The notes: generated from the sequence alone by a model not told the origin. A DNA stretch of 64,000 nt from Rhyacichthys aspro (GCA_036850595.1 CM072156.1:8859441-8923440), one strand, 5' to 3'; positions 1-13,739 are shown, counted from the stretch's first letter. Numbers and translations: made by a program.

Positions 1-623
1 ATGTGCGATAGTTCCCCAAAACACAAAGCACTTGGCAGAGTTGTGTAAAGAGATTGGGCCTTAGTTCTTTCCAGCTATCTGAACATAGGCAGAACAACCC
101 ATGAGAGGAGTAGGCTCAGAGCTTACTATAACTCTCAAGAGGAACCGCCAGCCAAAATACTAACAAGGTGCACTAATTCACTTCACTAAAAGACTCCGTT
201 TAATTCCCTGTCAGTGAGAGGTGCCAGTTATATCGCCAAAGCATACAAATGGCTGAGATTGGTTTATGGAGTGAAAGGATCGTCATAGCTGCCTGTATTT
301 TGCAGCAGTAGTGGCGCTCACAGATGAAGTGCATTTTAACTGCTAATGAATCAGTTGTGCTTGGGCCAATGCCAGACACTCAGAAGCCAAGATTAAAACT
401 CTTCTCTTGCTAATCATAACAAAAGCTGTAGGATTAGTCATTGGAGATAGAGTCAAGGTCCTTGCCCACACAGCTAATTGAGCTCTTATCTTGGCCCAGC
501 CAGTAATGCCATTAATCATAAATGGCATGTCATGTACACAAGAAAGTATAGACGCTTTGTAAGCTTCAGATGAGCTCAGAAAGTGCACAGAGTTGTTTTG
601 TTTTCAAAGACTCATCTCAAGTT

Positions 624-1130
624 AAAACAGGATGGAGATGGGCCTATTAGCCCTTTCCCTTAGGTTGAACTCAGAAAAAGGAAAGTACAAAATAGCTGCA
701 AAATGTTTCTTTTCAAACCCAGTCTTGACCATTTCTATTATTTTTTTTTTCTCACAATCCCAGACATTTTTGACCAAGGCTTGACACAGACTTATCTTTC
801 ACGCAAGTTGGTTAAGCAGGGAATTGGGGGCTAATGTTTAAGGTTAATGAACAGTTATTACAATCAAAAAATGGAATTGCATTGTGAAGAATGGCATATT
901 TTAGTGTAAAATATATCCATGCAAAACAGCATATTTTGTTCACTGGTCCATGTCATTCTAATGGACATGTCGGATAAAATGATACATTGCAATTTATGTT
1001 AACATTTTTTGAAGGCTCCTTTCAAGCCTTGAGAAAACAGTATGGATATGAGCCCATTAGGCAATTCCCATAGTTAAGTTGGACTCAAACACACGCTGCA
1101 TAAACAAGCCCCTGCAAAATGTGGCTTTTC
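624..1130 (+). repeat. Diverged local direct duplication, about 95 bp per copy
   Basis: Two segments in the same orientation, 624-714 and 1034-1130, share an ordered series of words: AAAACAG, then ATGGA.ATG.GCC.ATTAG, then TTCCC, then a GAACTCA/GGACTCA word, and finally CTGCAAAATGT followed by CTTTT or a close variant. By eye the first 50 bp are roughly 80% identical; the second copy has a small insertion in its middle. This is either an ancient tandem duplication of a short element or two copies of one repeat family that I do not recognise. Confidence 0.55.
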
Positions 1131-4003
1131 TACACTGACAGTATATTTCCTGAGATTCAAAACCAAGGAACAGAGTAACATGGCTCTTGGCTTAACGCAA
1201 TATCCGTAATATAAGACTCAATTTATATTGTCCATTTCTTTCTGGTTTTTTTTATAGGTAACATTAAAGGTGGGATGTGTAGTTTTTGCACTTTTTGGTG
1301 ACATCCAGTGGCAAAAGTGCAGATTGCAATTTCATACATCACACTCTTTAGAGCATGTGAACATGAATGCATCTATTTACTTTATACTTATTGTACTGTC
1401 CTCTCTGGGCACCTGTAGCTACAGGATCAGGAAGTAAAGAAACTTCACTTAGTTCTTAAGAGCTTCACATGTATTTTCTAGATCAACTAATGGAAACTGA
1501 TATTTTGTTGTTTATATAATATATCCTCCTACTACCTATTAATTTGTCTTATGGATTTTTACTCAATATCTCATCCCCTACATACTATCTACCAACACTT
1601 GTGTGTTCTAAAGAGGACGTTTAGCACTTTTGAATGATACCAAATTTATAGGGGTGGAGTTTTGGGTACGTCCCCTCCCTTCAAAAGTAGGAGATGTTTT
1701 TTTTTGATAATTTATTTTTTTTTATTTTGAATTTTTGGTAAATTTTATTAATATATTATTTTTTTAGAGATTGGGTTTTTTTTTGGTAGTCAGGAGGATA
1801 AACAAACTATTGTTCAGCTGTGAACAATATTTTATTGTATGCACCTTTAAATATGAATGTTTATGGGATGTTAATGTGCATTTGTTGATGCTCTACTCTA
1901 TTGATGTAGCTTGATGATAATCTGTGGAGGATGATTTGTTGCTTTGAGCCAGCTTCATTTTTCTTGTTTTCTCTACCTATCTGGAGGGAGTTTACTGTCT
2001 ATCACCAAAGAAAGTAAAAGAGCAAACAATATCTATTGTTAACTACTGCTGTTTGTGCACAGCTGTTGTGTGTTGATGCCTGTAGACATGCAGTGTTACC
2101 TGTGAAGCTTCATGTGGCTCTCCATGCTGCATGCCTCAGAGCCATTAGCACCATTAGAACAGACACTGTATGCTGTGACCTTGCACTGTAGTCTCATGAC
2201 CTTTGATAGAAATTTTATTATATTTCACAACAGCATCTTCTACTCCAGTTTCACATCATGCTCGACTGTAATGGCAGGCTGTGATGAGAAGGAGACCCCC
2301 ATCTCTCTGCTCTAAATTAGAATGACAGAAGCATGTTTAGTGTAAAGAGCAGAAGGCTACGAGCTCAGCACAATTCCTGAATCCCTGCTGTCAGGTGACA
2401 GCACTCAGGTGATGGAGTAGAGCACTATCACTGCTCTTGAAGCCAAATGCACACAGGCAGTAAAAGGTGGATTTCCTATGAGAACGGATCAAGAGGGATT
2501 TGGTCCTATTGCTCTGTTCTTTGTGTTGTTTCGTGCTGGGGCTCCATGTCAAATGAAGCCAGCAAACGTGTGCATAAATGTGAAGAGGCACGCACAAACC
2601 ACAAGCTAATACAAATGCATGGCACAGACATTGGAGCACACCTCCAGCTGTATATGTTACCACAACCAATCAATGCAAAGACGCTAAGTCGAAAAGCGGA
2701 TTAACTATATGGATTTGATGGTTTCTTACATGTTTGTGAATGTATCAATGCCAGGTTCACAGTGACTTCTACACTGATTATACAAATCTCAAAAAAGGGG
2801 CAAAATGGTTCAGAGTCACAATATCCTTTCATGAAACACACACATCACCATTTCAATTATCCTGATTTCATTTTAATAATTGATTTTATATTCATTGCCT
2901 CTGGTTGACATGCATTTCCTAAATAAATGGACTCAACCAGTCCTTTTTAGCAGGTCATAATATGTCTGTGTAACTGGTCCGTCCCATCTTGTTGGACATG
3001 TTGCAAAAACTAGTAGATAAGGGTATAGCCTATGGAAAATAGTCATGTATATAGTCATACTCATACAGTTATACAGAGCCCTGGAGAGGACCTGAGAAAT
3101 AAATATTAATGCGGGGCCTCGAGTTTCTTAACGCTTGGGAACAACAAAAAACATGGCCATGTAAACAAGTTAATGACAGTATAGTGAGACCACGTGACAT
3201 TTAACTGAGGCCATGGCATGAATTTTTATTTGGCCACGAGATAATAACCTCATAGGAACGACAAAATAATGCAAGATCCCAGGTCAATCCTAACGCAACA
3301 AAATATATGTCAAAATATCTCTGTTGTTCAATCTCAACATGATTGATTACAGATAGTCTCTATCCATAGTTTCTTCCATTAAGTCGGTCACTGAGCATCA
3401 GTATTGTTTTTTGGGTTTTTTTTTTAAAGCCCAATTATAGAAATTGTAAAAGTCAATATCCTTTTTATAATATTATTTGTGCTGTAACAAGAGTAATAGT
3501 TTCAGTAATTTGTAAGCTTTCAAAACACTTAACCTGAGAGCGCCCCAATAGTCACAGGCCCTGGTTAGTTGTTAACCTCACACATTACTGGTGTTTGGTT
3601 GCATTATACAGAACATTAAGCCTCAATCAGTGGGCCACAGATGCATCAGAGCTCCCCTTAAAAGCACTATAATGTCTGTATTATTCCGACATACTGTATC
3701 GGCCCCATTAGCACAAGCACTAGAAATGGCATCCATATTACCAGCCACCAAGAGCTTACAAGCTGGAGCTCCAGGGAGAAAGGAACAGCTGAAGGATGCA
3801 GTTTAAAAATACCAGATTGTTTTTCTCCAGGGCTGGAATGACTCATTACCCAGGCAGCAAAGCAGGAAGTCTTGTCAGTTGGGTCGTCCCACAGTACAGT
3901 GACACGCAAATTATGCCAGCGCATCACTTACAGTGCTACAGCAGTTTGGAGCAACTGAGCACAACTGGGATGAATCATGTAATAATGATGTGATATATAT
4001 GAT

Positions 4004-4650
4004 AAGTTTATTAGTATAGCACTTCTCAATAGATGATAACAAAACTAAGTTATATAATATAAAACACATTGAGCAAGACTAAATATGGCTATAGCTCTGA
4101 CGTTCAAAAAATACTCCAGTCAATCTACAGCAGGCTGAGTATACAGAAAGAAAGGAAGAGAATAAGAAACTCCACAAACGCAGCCATCACACATACAATG
4201 TGAATGTCTATTCTTGCTAAAAATATTTAGATGTAGCCTAATAACAGGTAATTGTGGTCTTTCTGAGCCTGGTCTGAGAGACTGGTCCTTAAGTTTTGTT
4301 TCTGCTCAGCTGTATTAGAAGTAGAAGTACTTTCCTGAGTCATTTGACACAGTCTCCATTTGAAATGAGACTTGAAACAAAAAGACATAAAGATGCATTA
4401 CATAAGTCTTAATAGTTAAAGAAAAGCCCATGCTGCTATAATCCAGTGGTTATAATATAAAAACCACCGGATGCAATTGTTGCTTTTCTTTCTTAGTAGC
4501 TCTGGACTCCATACATCAGTACAAATGAAAGATTATACCCGTAAAGCAAAGAACTGAAGGAGTTGCAGCTTGTTCCAAAGCCAGGGTACTCTCACTGAAA
4601 ATGCTTCTTCTCTAGTTTTAAACTGTGAACAGTAGGTACTTGGCTGAGGA
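4004..4650 (+). mobile_element. Decayed teleost interspersed repeat, two recognisable blocks
   Basis: The block at 4004-4069 (a TTTATTAGTATAGCACTTCTCA-like start, followed by an ACAAAACTAAGTTATA-like part) resembles the fish repeat beginning with TTTATATAGCAC and followed by an AAGTTACAAAGTGCTT-like part. The block at 4559-4650 (GCAGCTTGTTCCAAAGCCAG, then CTCACTGAAAATGC and TCTAGTTTTAAACTG) resembles the companion block often seen with it, which reads GCTTGTTCCAGAG, then CCACTGAAAAGGC, then TCTAGTTTT. Finding both in the expected order and orientation supports a single old insertion. The class is not certain (probably non-LTR). This is recognition from memory and has not been checked by a repeat search. 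Confidence 0.4.
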
Positions 4651-7600
4651 TTAAAGGCTGGACTCTTGTTGTTATGGGGACAGTAGCTTTATTGTGTCCC
4701 CAAAATGAGAAGAGAGATGTTATGAGAACAGATTGCGGGGAGATATTTTATTGGATATGGTCGAGTGAAGTCTCAAGAGGCTACCATCTGCCGACCTGTT
4801 TATCCATTCTTTTCATCTCATGGCTGGCTTGTTCAGAATCAAAGGTGTTGGGAGATAACGTGACCAACCTTCAGATACTTGCCTCTCGTGGATCTGCTCT
4901 TATCAGATAGCTCTGATGTGAAAGTGCTGCTTCTACATTCTGCAGCTCGTCGTTGCACTTTTCTGGACGAAGCCCAAGGTTAAAGGTCACGCTGGGCCAT
5001 TCTGTTGTGACACTCGAATCGTTTCTCACCGGGGAGATAAAGTGCAAGAATGATTACTTCCCACATGACGTGAACTTTGGGCAGTGTCCGACCTTTCCAG
5101 TGAAAAAGGTGACTGATTCACGGAAGCTTGTGATGTAAAGAGTTGCCCTTATCAGACCGACAGTGAGGAAGAGCAGCAGATAGCAGAAAGGCCTGGCATG
5201 GCTGGATGTAACTGATTGTGAGCTGCTCTGGTCTGAAGGTTTCTAATAGCTTTGATTCCACCAAGGGTTACATTATAGTTCAGTCTATGGCGCTGCATGG
5301 TTTGGAAAGGCTTGTGTTTCCAGAGCATGGATAATGGCATCAGCTTTGTACTAAAGTGACAAGACCACATTGTCAGACAAATGAAAAGTCTGTAATGATA
5401 TAAATGACTCATTATGAACTAAACTTTCATGTGATATTGTTATTATTAAATAGTGCTGTATGTGGCATTTGTGTATAGTTACTTGTTGCATGCTTCTAAA
5501 TGGATATTAATTATTGAAATTGACGTTTTACCGTACAAAACGTGCTCATACAGCTGTACACTGTGTGTCTAAGCCTATACACAGAAGTCTACCGCCACAT
5601 GAACATTAACTAAATTAAAGAAAGTGTGAACTCTCCTGTGCAGAGACATGAGAAACTTGAGATTTATATATAGTATTTTTAATAATAGTTTTGTGAAGAC
5701 CATCTGCCCAGTAAGTTCAACCTGCTCTGACCAATGAAGTCTTGTGAATTCACAAAGCCAGGACCGTGAGATTGCTCTCTACATAATGCTTTTCTTCATT
5801 TCTTCTTTGTGGCATTCAAGAAGAAGAAGAGATGCACTGTGTGACAAAATGTTTTTTCTGTTTGATTTCCTGTTGATCTGTCAATGAACTGCAGCCTGGC
5901 TCCACCCTTCAGCAGTGATTCACCAAAGTCAAACAAGACAGAGCACCTTTTCTGGTAGTCTTTCCCAAGTTTACTGAAGAAATGCAAATAAAAACGTCAT
6001 GTACCTTACTGAACAATACTGCTTGGTGGAAACAGGGCTAAAGTCTCTGTTTTTAGCCACCGCATGTTTTCTGTTCTCTCTTCCTTTTATTCTTCTGTTC
6101 TGGGCTCCTCTGCAGAAAAATCCATTTTCCTGCAGCAGGCCGCAGTGGTACCAAGGCAGGTGGTAAATAATTCACAAGTCTTCCTGCTTTCATTCTTTTA
6201 AAGGGGGAAGCGTTCCCTATAAGACCCTCTCTGAAGTGGCCTTATTAAAGCTACTAGGCTGGAGCTGCATCTCTGCCTCCCTTTAGGGGGAAATTGAGGT
6301 TGTCCCTAAAAGAAACCCACAACAAGTAACCGCAGTGTCTCGTTCTTACAGACGTTGCCACTAAAACTAAAAGAATTAAATTTGGAGATGCACAGAGCCC
6401 CCAGAGTCACTAAGTGTGCCTTTAGAGTGGAGTGCTGCATAAATCCTGCAGACCTTCGCTCTGGTTCACACAGGAAATGGCTGACTACCTGCAGCTCCTC
6501 ACTTTTTCTTAGAATACTTTGTAAAAGATGAATTTATCATGGCGTGACACAATGCTGCTGCTTCTATCCTATGGTCACATTCAATACAGAAAAACATTTT
6601 TATAGCAATGTTTTTAGCTGGATTTAGTCATGAACAAATGTCCAGACAGTTTTGAGCCAAAAATATGAATGCACTATTGTGCCGATAATTACAGGCCTGT
6701 GACAAATGTGGGCAGCCAGCAAAAAGTGTAGAGGAATGATTTTATAAATTCATAATATAGTATTATGCATTAGGAAAGATTATAACACATGCACTCTTGA
6801 GAGAAAGGGATTAAGTATAATATAAAGCATTATAAGCTTGATCATAATCCATCACGATGCATCACAGAGATGAATTTCTGAATTAGGCACGACTTCACGC
6901 CATTGTTTAGTAAGTGTAGATGCATTGCAGCTTCATTTATTGTTACTATTGTTAAGCTTCAGATAATACATTTTAAGTTCTGACATAGCAAACAAGAGTG
7001 TATTAGCTTTGGCAAGAAAGTTTGGAGCTTTGTTTTGCGACATCTAATCACTCATGAGTTTATAAAGTGAATATTTGAGATAGTTTTGAGTCATTCAAAT
7101 AAAGCTAAAGTACCTGCAGTGGTTTTCTGTTTTGAATAACCATAATGCAGCCGATGTAAGTGTATTAGGACGTATCCTTTTGTGACTCAAGTTTCATCTT
7201 TTTACCCTTAGAAATTCACATTTGTGTTATTTTCCTGCTTGTGTTTTGATGCCATATGCAGCATTATAATGATTTTCTTTAAAGCGCGGAACAGGATGTT
7301 GACCTTCTTGTGCGCTTAGAAGTCTTTATCCTCCGCTAAACATGAATATAAACAAAAAAACACATTTAAGTCAACAGAGACAGATAAAATTCAGTTCATG
7401 CGGCTTTGGAGCTCTACGAAAGAGAATAAATCAGATGCGCTGTACGCGGAGGCATGATACAGTAGAGCTCCTATACCCCACTGATGTCAGATATCCGCCT
7501 ACACAAGAGTACCAACTGAAACTCAGCCTCCACAAATATTTACTGGCTTTTCAATGGTATTCCTTTGATAAAAGTATTGAGGGAGAAAGGCCTGTGAGAA

Positions 7601-8910
7601 AGGGCATCGTGATGGGAGCAAAAGAGTGCTGAAGCAGAAGTAGGCCTCCTCTTACTGGCCTTAATACGTTCGCTTGCAGGAACTGACTCAAAAGATGAAA
7701 GGAAGGGAGAGGTTTGTCTTTTTCAGGTCAACATATCTCCAGGGCTGCGTTCACATCCAAAATAGATAGATCTGCACGCAAACTAGCCAGAATTAGTTAA
7801 CGCCTGCACAATGATCTTCCTAATAAACGTGTTTATTTTATTCCCTTCATTTTCAGCGAGTCTCAGGGTGACGGTGTTCCTTTGCTGATTTCTCACACAT
7901 GCTCAAGGCCACAGAGCGACTCCACACTTCCCTCCGCTGCATGTCTGATGAGTCATGCGCCAGAACCAGAGAGGAATTAAATAGTCGTTGTTTGAGATAA
8001 TGGATAACTAATGGCGAAGAGATGGCGCGTGAGAGCAGGTGTCAATTTTAGGTGCGGTAATTGAATACGTTGTAAATATGAGGTGAGGAACGAAAAGGTG
8101 GCAAAGGGAGAGCGTGCGAAATGGAGTTCTCTTCAGATGATTGTTTGTTCATATCTCTCACAAATACTATTGTGCAAACAACTGAACTGAATGTGCTCTG
8201 TATGCTTTCTATAAATCACACCTAAAAGAAAAGAGAAGCCGAGGTTCACGCTTTTTCTCTGCAGTGTGAGTGTTGTCTTTTCTGTGGTTTCAGGTTGCTC
8301 CCTGTCAGTCATATGTTATTACAGTGTCATGTTTTTACTCCACACATGCCTAATGATTGTCTCTGCGTGTGTGGCAGTATAGTGTGGTCTGCTTTGCATT
8401 GCAGATAGCCGTTTGGAGAGTGTGGCACTGTGCACCATGGGGTATCGCGGTGGGCTGTGTTATTCTGTCTGTCTGCATTTGGAGTGTGAAAAATGATTCT
8501 TACACTGAAACTGACTTGGAGCATGTGCATTATATCAGCCGCAGTTTTTTGACACGCGGCGTTTAACAGGAAAGGAGAAAATAGCAGTGTATAGACGCCA
8601 CTGTTAGGAACATGACACAATACCGCTTTTATTACACATAGACTAGGCTTGTTATATATATGCTGCAAATTCCCACTGTCATAACTTGGCACACTATTAT
8701 TTGAATATGAGTTAATGATCTACTAAATTGGGAAAGTTTTTGCAAAGGAACAAAGTCAGTTCAGCACCACAGTGGAAGACAGCTCCCAAATTACAAACTG
8801 TGGGTGTCTCTAAAATTGTGCATTTTGGCCTTCTGTCCATAAAAAACTAAAGGTCACAGAAAGTCTACCCATTTGAAAATTCCTTCCAAGGTGAAGACTT
8901 AAAAAAATTG

Positions 8911-9256
8911 TTGACAAGTGTGACAAAACCTTCTGCCACAAGATCTCGTGAGATCAAAACGTGACAAGATTTCCCGTCAAGGTGAAAAGCTGTCTCATGA
9001 TATCAGCTGATGGAGCGTGAGGGTGAAATTAGTCTTGAAGGGGCAACATTTTGGTTTTCCGGTAGAAATAAGCAGCAGCGAAAGAGTGATAGACAAGACA
9101 TACACAATATGTCAACATTGTAAGACAACAATCCACTGCGGCTAAAACCAGCACTATGCAAAGACACAGAACAACCACAGCTTTCAACCAGCCTCGCCTG
9201 GAAATAATGTAAAAACCTCATCTCGTGGGATTTGTGTCTCGTCACACTCGTACTGT
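8911..9256. mobile_element. MITE-like element with about 35-bp decayed inverted ends
   Basis: The left end at 8911-8950 (TTGACAAGTGTGACAAAACC, later CCACAAGATCTC) matches the reverse complement of the right end at 9214-9256 (GTACGAGTGTGACGAGACAC, later CCCACGAGATGAG). Shared cores are GTGTGAC, then (A/G)A(A/G)AC, then CCAC(A/G)AGAT. Most differences are A against G at CpG sites, as expected from CpG decay of an old copy. The interior has no transposase frame, so this would be a non-autonomous DNA element of about 345 bp. A palindrome GATCTCGTGAGATC sits next to the left end. The superfamily is unknown and no clear target-site duplication was seen. Confidence 0.5.
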
Positions 9257-12200
9257 TTACCATGTTTACATTTAGACAAGAGATTTTTCTAAGCTTGGTC
9301 ACATCTCAGTATTGTTCGCTGGTGAAATAACTTCATCCTCCAGTACCTCTGTTTTGTTAAATTTACAGTTAATAACAAATATCCACCCTTTTTTAACAAT
9401 TTGTTGATGTCATTATTCAATATGAACGTAATTATCCAAAGAGCATAGACTGAATTTCCCTGTATTTTGTGTTGGAAGACAATCCCTTGCAGCCTGCCAG
9501 TTATCCTACTGCATATGGGAGGCATAAACCCATTCGTGACACCACCATGACTGAGGGTTTATCAGTTATGCATTATAGGCACATACTGCAGATAGCTTCT
9601 TCTATGCATATGGAAATGAAAATGAAAAATAATGAAATGTATGCATAGCCACATAAAGGAATTACATTGTACTGTTTTTCTATGTTGCCTTTACTTAATG
9701 TTCACATTCCTGCCATAGCAAATTAAAATAGTTTGGGTTTCTTGGAGGTTTCTTGGCAGTTGCACCATTAACAAGGTTTTAGGCCATTCTGAAAGGAAAT
9801 ACTGAATGTTTTAATAGTGTTGGTAAGCTTAAGTCGCAACAACCCAAATGAAAAAGATAACACTAATCTGTCTCCGTCCTCAACAGTAGAAGCTAAGCAG
9901 TACATACATATGGTTTATACATATGTCCATCACAAGGTCTTGGCCAACGTTGATGTTTGTTGCCTTTCATAAAATAAGTCATGCAAGAGGCTTGAGATAA
10001 GATTCTATGGCAAAGCCATAGTGTTATTTGTATTGACAGAATGAAATAAGCCTGTGACCAAGCATTGAATCACTTAGTTACATTGTATCAGCCATATGTG
10101 TGGGATTATAGCACTAAACTGACTCATGGTTGGTTATGCAGTTGGGGTCTTTAGAGTCAACAATTTACAAATGTGAAAAACCTTCTAAGAAAATGGAGCT
10201 TTTTAGTATACAGTATACTGTAAGTTTTAGAGAAAGCAGCTTAAATGGAGGAACGACAGAGAGAGCCGATTGCAGCCATGGACGGCCTTGTGTGTGAAAA
10301 CACAGGTGAACGCAGCACAAAACACACAGTGTAATGAGTGGGTGCACCATTTGAAGTAATTCTCGTCTGTCTCTCCTGAACACGTTTAGCTCAAAGTATG
10401 CCCCACGTCTTTCTGACAGGTTCATTACCAGAAAATGTTGTGTTTGGCAGCAGCCAAAGAAGAAGACAAAACAAGCACTAGAACAAGTTGCAGTTGAGGA
10501 AAAAATACATCCACCAAGCACTTATTCTTTGACCATTCTAGACTAAACCAAACTAACTTTGTGTGCATTCTCGCAGAGTGAAATTTGCTGTGTTGAGTAG
10601 AAGGTCTTATTTCTCAGTTTTTTGTCTGAATTCCTTAAACTAAAATTTATACTCAGAGCACTATCTTTACCGTCTAAATGGGGAAAATGGAGAAGTAAAT
10701 AAGATTAAATGTACCCAGTGTAAAATAACACATATTAATAACACGTCTGCTGTGTTTCCCCTTCACTGTGGGTAAACCAAAGCAGCATGGCTTTAGTTAA
10801 ATCTGGACTATCCAACACTTCCTCATGAGAAAACCACAAGAGAATGATGTGAGTGTAGATGGAAAACAGTAGTTCATTATAGAGCAAGGTACAGAAAGAT
10901 AAGGCACACAGATTCATATCAATCAAAGCCACATGAAACATGGTTGTTTCTGAAAAATGTGGAACTTGTAGACTCTGCCACAGTAGGTCAAAGTTTCTGT
11001 GGTATTAGTGACATCAAGAGAAAACCCAAACTTACCTAGTCAACTTTGGTTAAAACGAGAGTTTCTAAAACATGAGCTCCATTCCTGTAGTGTTTTGATG
11101 TAGAAACTCAACTTAACCTTGCAAAGTCCTTGTGCCCCGGATAGAAACAACTTACAGAGCACACATTAGTCATTCCAGGTTCTGCTCAGGTGAACGTACA
11201 GTGGTATTTTGAGGAGAGCAATTCCTCATTCATGTGAAAGTGCACTGAATGACACGGCTAGATGTGCTGCCTGAGGGCAAGAAGCGCTGAAATTGAGCCT
11301 CAGAATACTTCACAAGACAAACCATTATTGACACCCTTTTTACTGCCATAATGTGTCATCTAACCCTCCTTAGTCGTCTCCACTTTCGCAATAGTGCACT
11401 CTGCTAGAATGGCCAGCTGACGATGCAAACTGGATGGGAAAGTGTCATGTGCAATCATGTCCAAGTCACAGAGACTGGGTTAGCCTTCACAGATATGCTG
11501 GGACCAGCAAGTGCGGCTTCAAACGACCGCAAAACGTCACATAGCCCATCTGCACTCAAGTGTGTAGAAGGCATAGTATGTTCATGTGTCATGGGCTGCA
11601 CACACACAAACACAAACAGATCCATATGGTTTGGGATTTGAGCATGCACTGGCATCTAGAATTCCATTTTTTCTCAAAGGACCTATTTGATAACACTATA
11701 CTGAATATTAATTTAAAGGCAACATTTTAATAATTCAAGTGACTCATTTGTATGGACAGATGAAGAGGAATTGTTAAGATTAGAACATTATTAAAACTCT
11801 GAATTTAACAAAAGAAATGTTGGACTGAAAACATGAATTGAGAGTTGTTCAAGACACTTTAAAATGCACACAGGAAGAGCAGCCCTTACCCATGTCAGCC
11901 AAGTACAAGTCTAGTGCATTAACCCTTTTACCTTTTTATTTATTAATAGCAGTTATTTATTTAGAAGATTTTTAATAATTTGTTGATCCTCAAAAGACTT
12001 GCCAAGTTTTTTGTATGACTTTAATCTTTCCCAATTCATTTCACTTCTTGTTTTTCTGTTGTTTTTTCTGCAAGTCTTCCAAACTACTTGACACGCTCTG
12101 TTTTAAACAAAAGAAGTGTGCCTCCTCAAATGTTAACACCTGTGCTAATGTCTGCCTGGAAGCTAAGCATCACCGAGACACATGAGGCATGTGCTGTAGC

Positions 12201-12887
12201 TGCTACCCCCATTTATTTTCTCTCCAGCCATGTGGAGATAAGATAAAGCCTTATACACTCTGTTAAGCAAAAACGCTTGGCTGAACTACTGGCAGTCGGC
12301 AAGAGGATAAAAAAAATCAAAAGTAGGGCATTCCAAATTTTTTGCTCCTTTGTGGCGTCAGGAGTGCATCTGGACACCGCCATTCTCATGTCCCCTGAAT
12401 GCCTGCATTATTTTCAGCTTACACTACATGAATTATGCATTTTACATGCTTCACATGCACAAATTGCCCATGTCTGTGACATGTGGAGGCGGGAGAGGGC
12501 TGGGCCTGAGCCATTCTGTAAAAGCTCATGGGTAGATTTGACTCCTAACGCCCTTCTTGGAACATTACACTGTGAGCCACAGTAGCACCCACACTTGGCC
12601 TGTTGCCCAGTTTACAATAGATGAATAAGGAAGAAGACATTTCTGCCCCTAATCCACTGACACCATGTCATCACAGTACAATTAATCCATGTAGTGTCAT
12701 TTTAGCATCACTAACTCGTTTAGGAATACACTTAAAAGGGAATATGTGGGAGTGCGTCTCAGCATCATTTTTAGCTTTACAGTACAAACCCAAAAGGGAC
12801 AAAGCAAGAACAAAATTAGATTGAAACAATTATATAATCAATTAAATATTAATTATACATTTAAGGCAGTTGGAAAACTGTGTGTGA

Positions 12888-12943
12888 ACATAAAGTGGGA
12901 ATACAGAGGAACACAAAAGTTCCTCTGTATTCCCACTTTATGT
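12888..12943. repeat. Perfect 25-bp inverted repeat (hairpin, 6-nt loop)
   Basis: The arm at 12888-12912 begins ACATAAAGTGGGAATACAGA. The arm at 12919-12943 is its exact reverse complement over all 25 bases, around the loop ACAAAA. Pairing stops abruptly at both outer ends. A related word, TAGGAATACA, follows at 12943-12952. Such perfection in otherwise drifting intron DNA suggests a recent origin, for example by template switching during replication. The stem is short for a canonical pre-miRNA. Confidence 0.95.
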
Positions 12944-13016
12944 AGGAATACATGAATTATTATGGTAGGTGACAAGATTTTTTTAAGCCTAGATTTTACT
13001 TAAAGTTAATAACCAC

Positions 13017-13060
13017 ATTATTGCATATCATGCCTTTCAAATGGCATAATATGCAATAAT
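13017..13060. repeat. 18-bp inverted repeat with one mismatch
   Basis: The arms at 13017-13034 (ATTATTGCATATCATGCC) and 13043-13060 (GGCATAATATGCAATAAT) are reverse complements except for one C/A mismatch, with an 8-nt spacer. It begins only 74 bp after the perfect 25-bp hairpin, so the two could belong to one small foldback element. Confidence 0.85.
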
Positions 13061-13739
13061 ATAATAAAATTAAATCATTTTAAAAAAAAGCAAAATAGCA
13101 TTCACCCTAAACGATGCTGTATGTTTTAGTTCCAGAGTGACAAAGTATCAGTATTTTATTTTTTTATTTTTTTTGTTCTCTTGAGGTGATTTGTAAATAT
13201 CTCTGTTTATTCTCACAATAGTGTCTTCTAAGGTGAGAGTAGATGTAGTGGCACAAATACACAACACTGTGACAGAGGGGAAAGAAAAGCCCTGGAATAT
13301 GATGAATGCTATACATGAGTGAGGTAACATCTTGGAAAAAAAGTTAGTTATAATCATTTCTCTGAATAGGCCCGTTAATGTGCCCGTGAATTTTGTGAAA
13401 AATGCATTATGAGTCCTCCAAAACTAAAATGTAAGGACAAAGGCATAATGTCCCTATTATAGATGAAGCATTGTGCGGCTGACATTCTACAGATTCTACA
13501 GTAAAGCAGCATTCTTGTTTGTCACAGATCTTAGCAAAAGTCTCATTTTTTCCCTGTAAACGTTAGAAGCACAATAACCATTCCAACAAAGTGCAGTGGT
13601 GGTAAGTTGTTCTGTACACGGGTCATTTGTAAATATTAAGTGCTGCCCTGAATGATATCACAATGAAGAGGACTGGAGATATGGATGTTCAGTCACTCAT
13701 GGAGTCGATGGTAATCCGATGGCAGCTGCTAAAAGTGAG

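Noticed and set aside
7342..7632. Plus-strand open frame of 96 codons in the intron
   Set aside because: No recognisable motif, no splice or start context, and same-sized chance frames occur throughout the window.
12888..12943. miRNA precursor
   Set aside because: The stem is perfect, short and has no flanking basal stem. It resembles a foldback mutation more than a Drosha/Dicer substrate.
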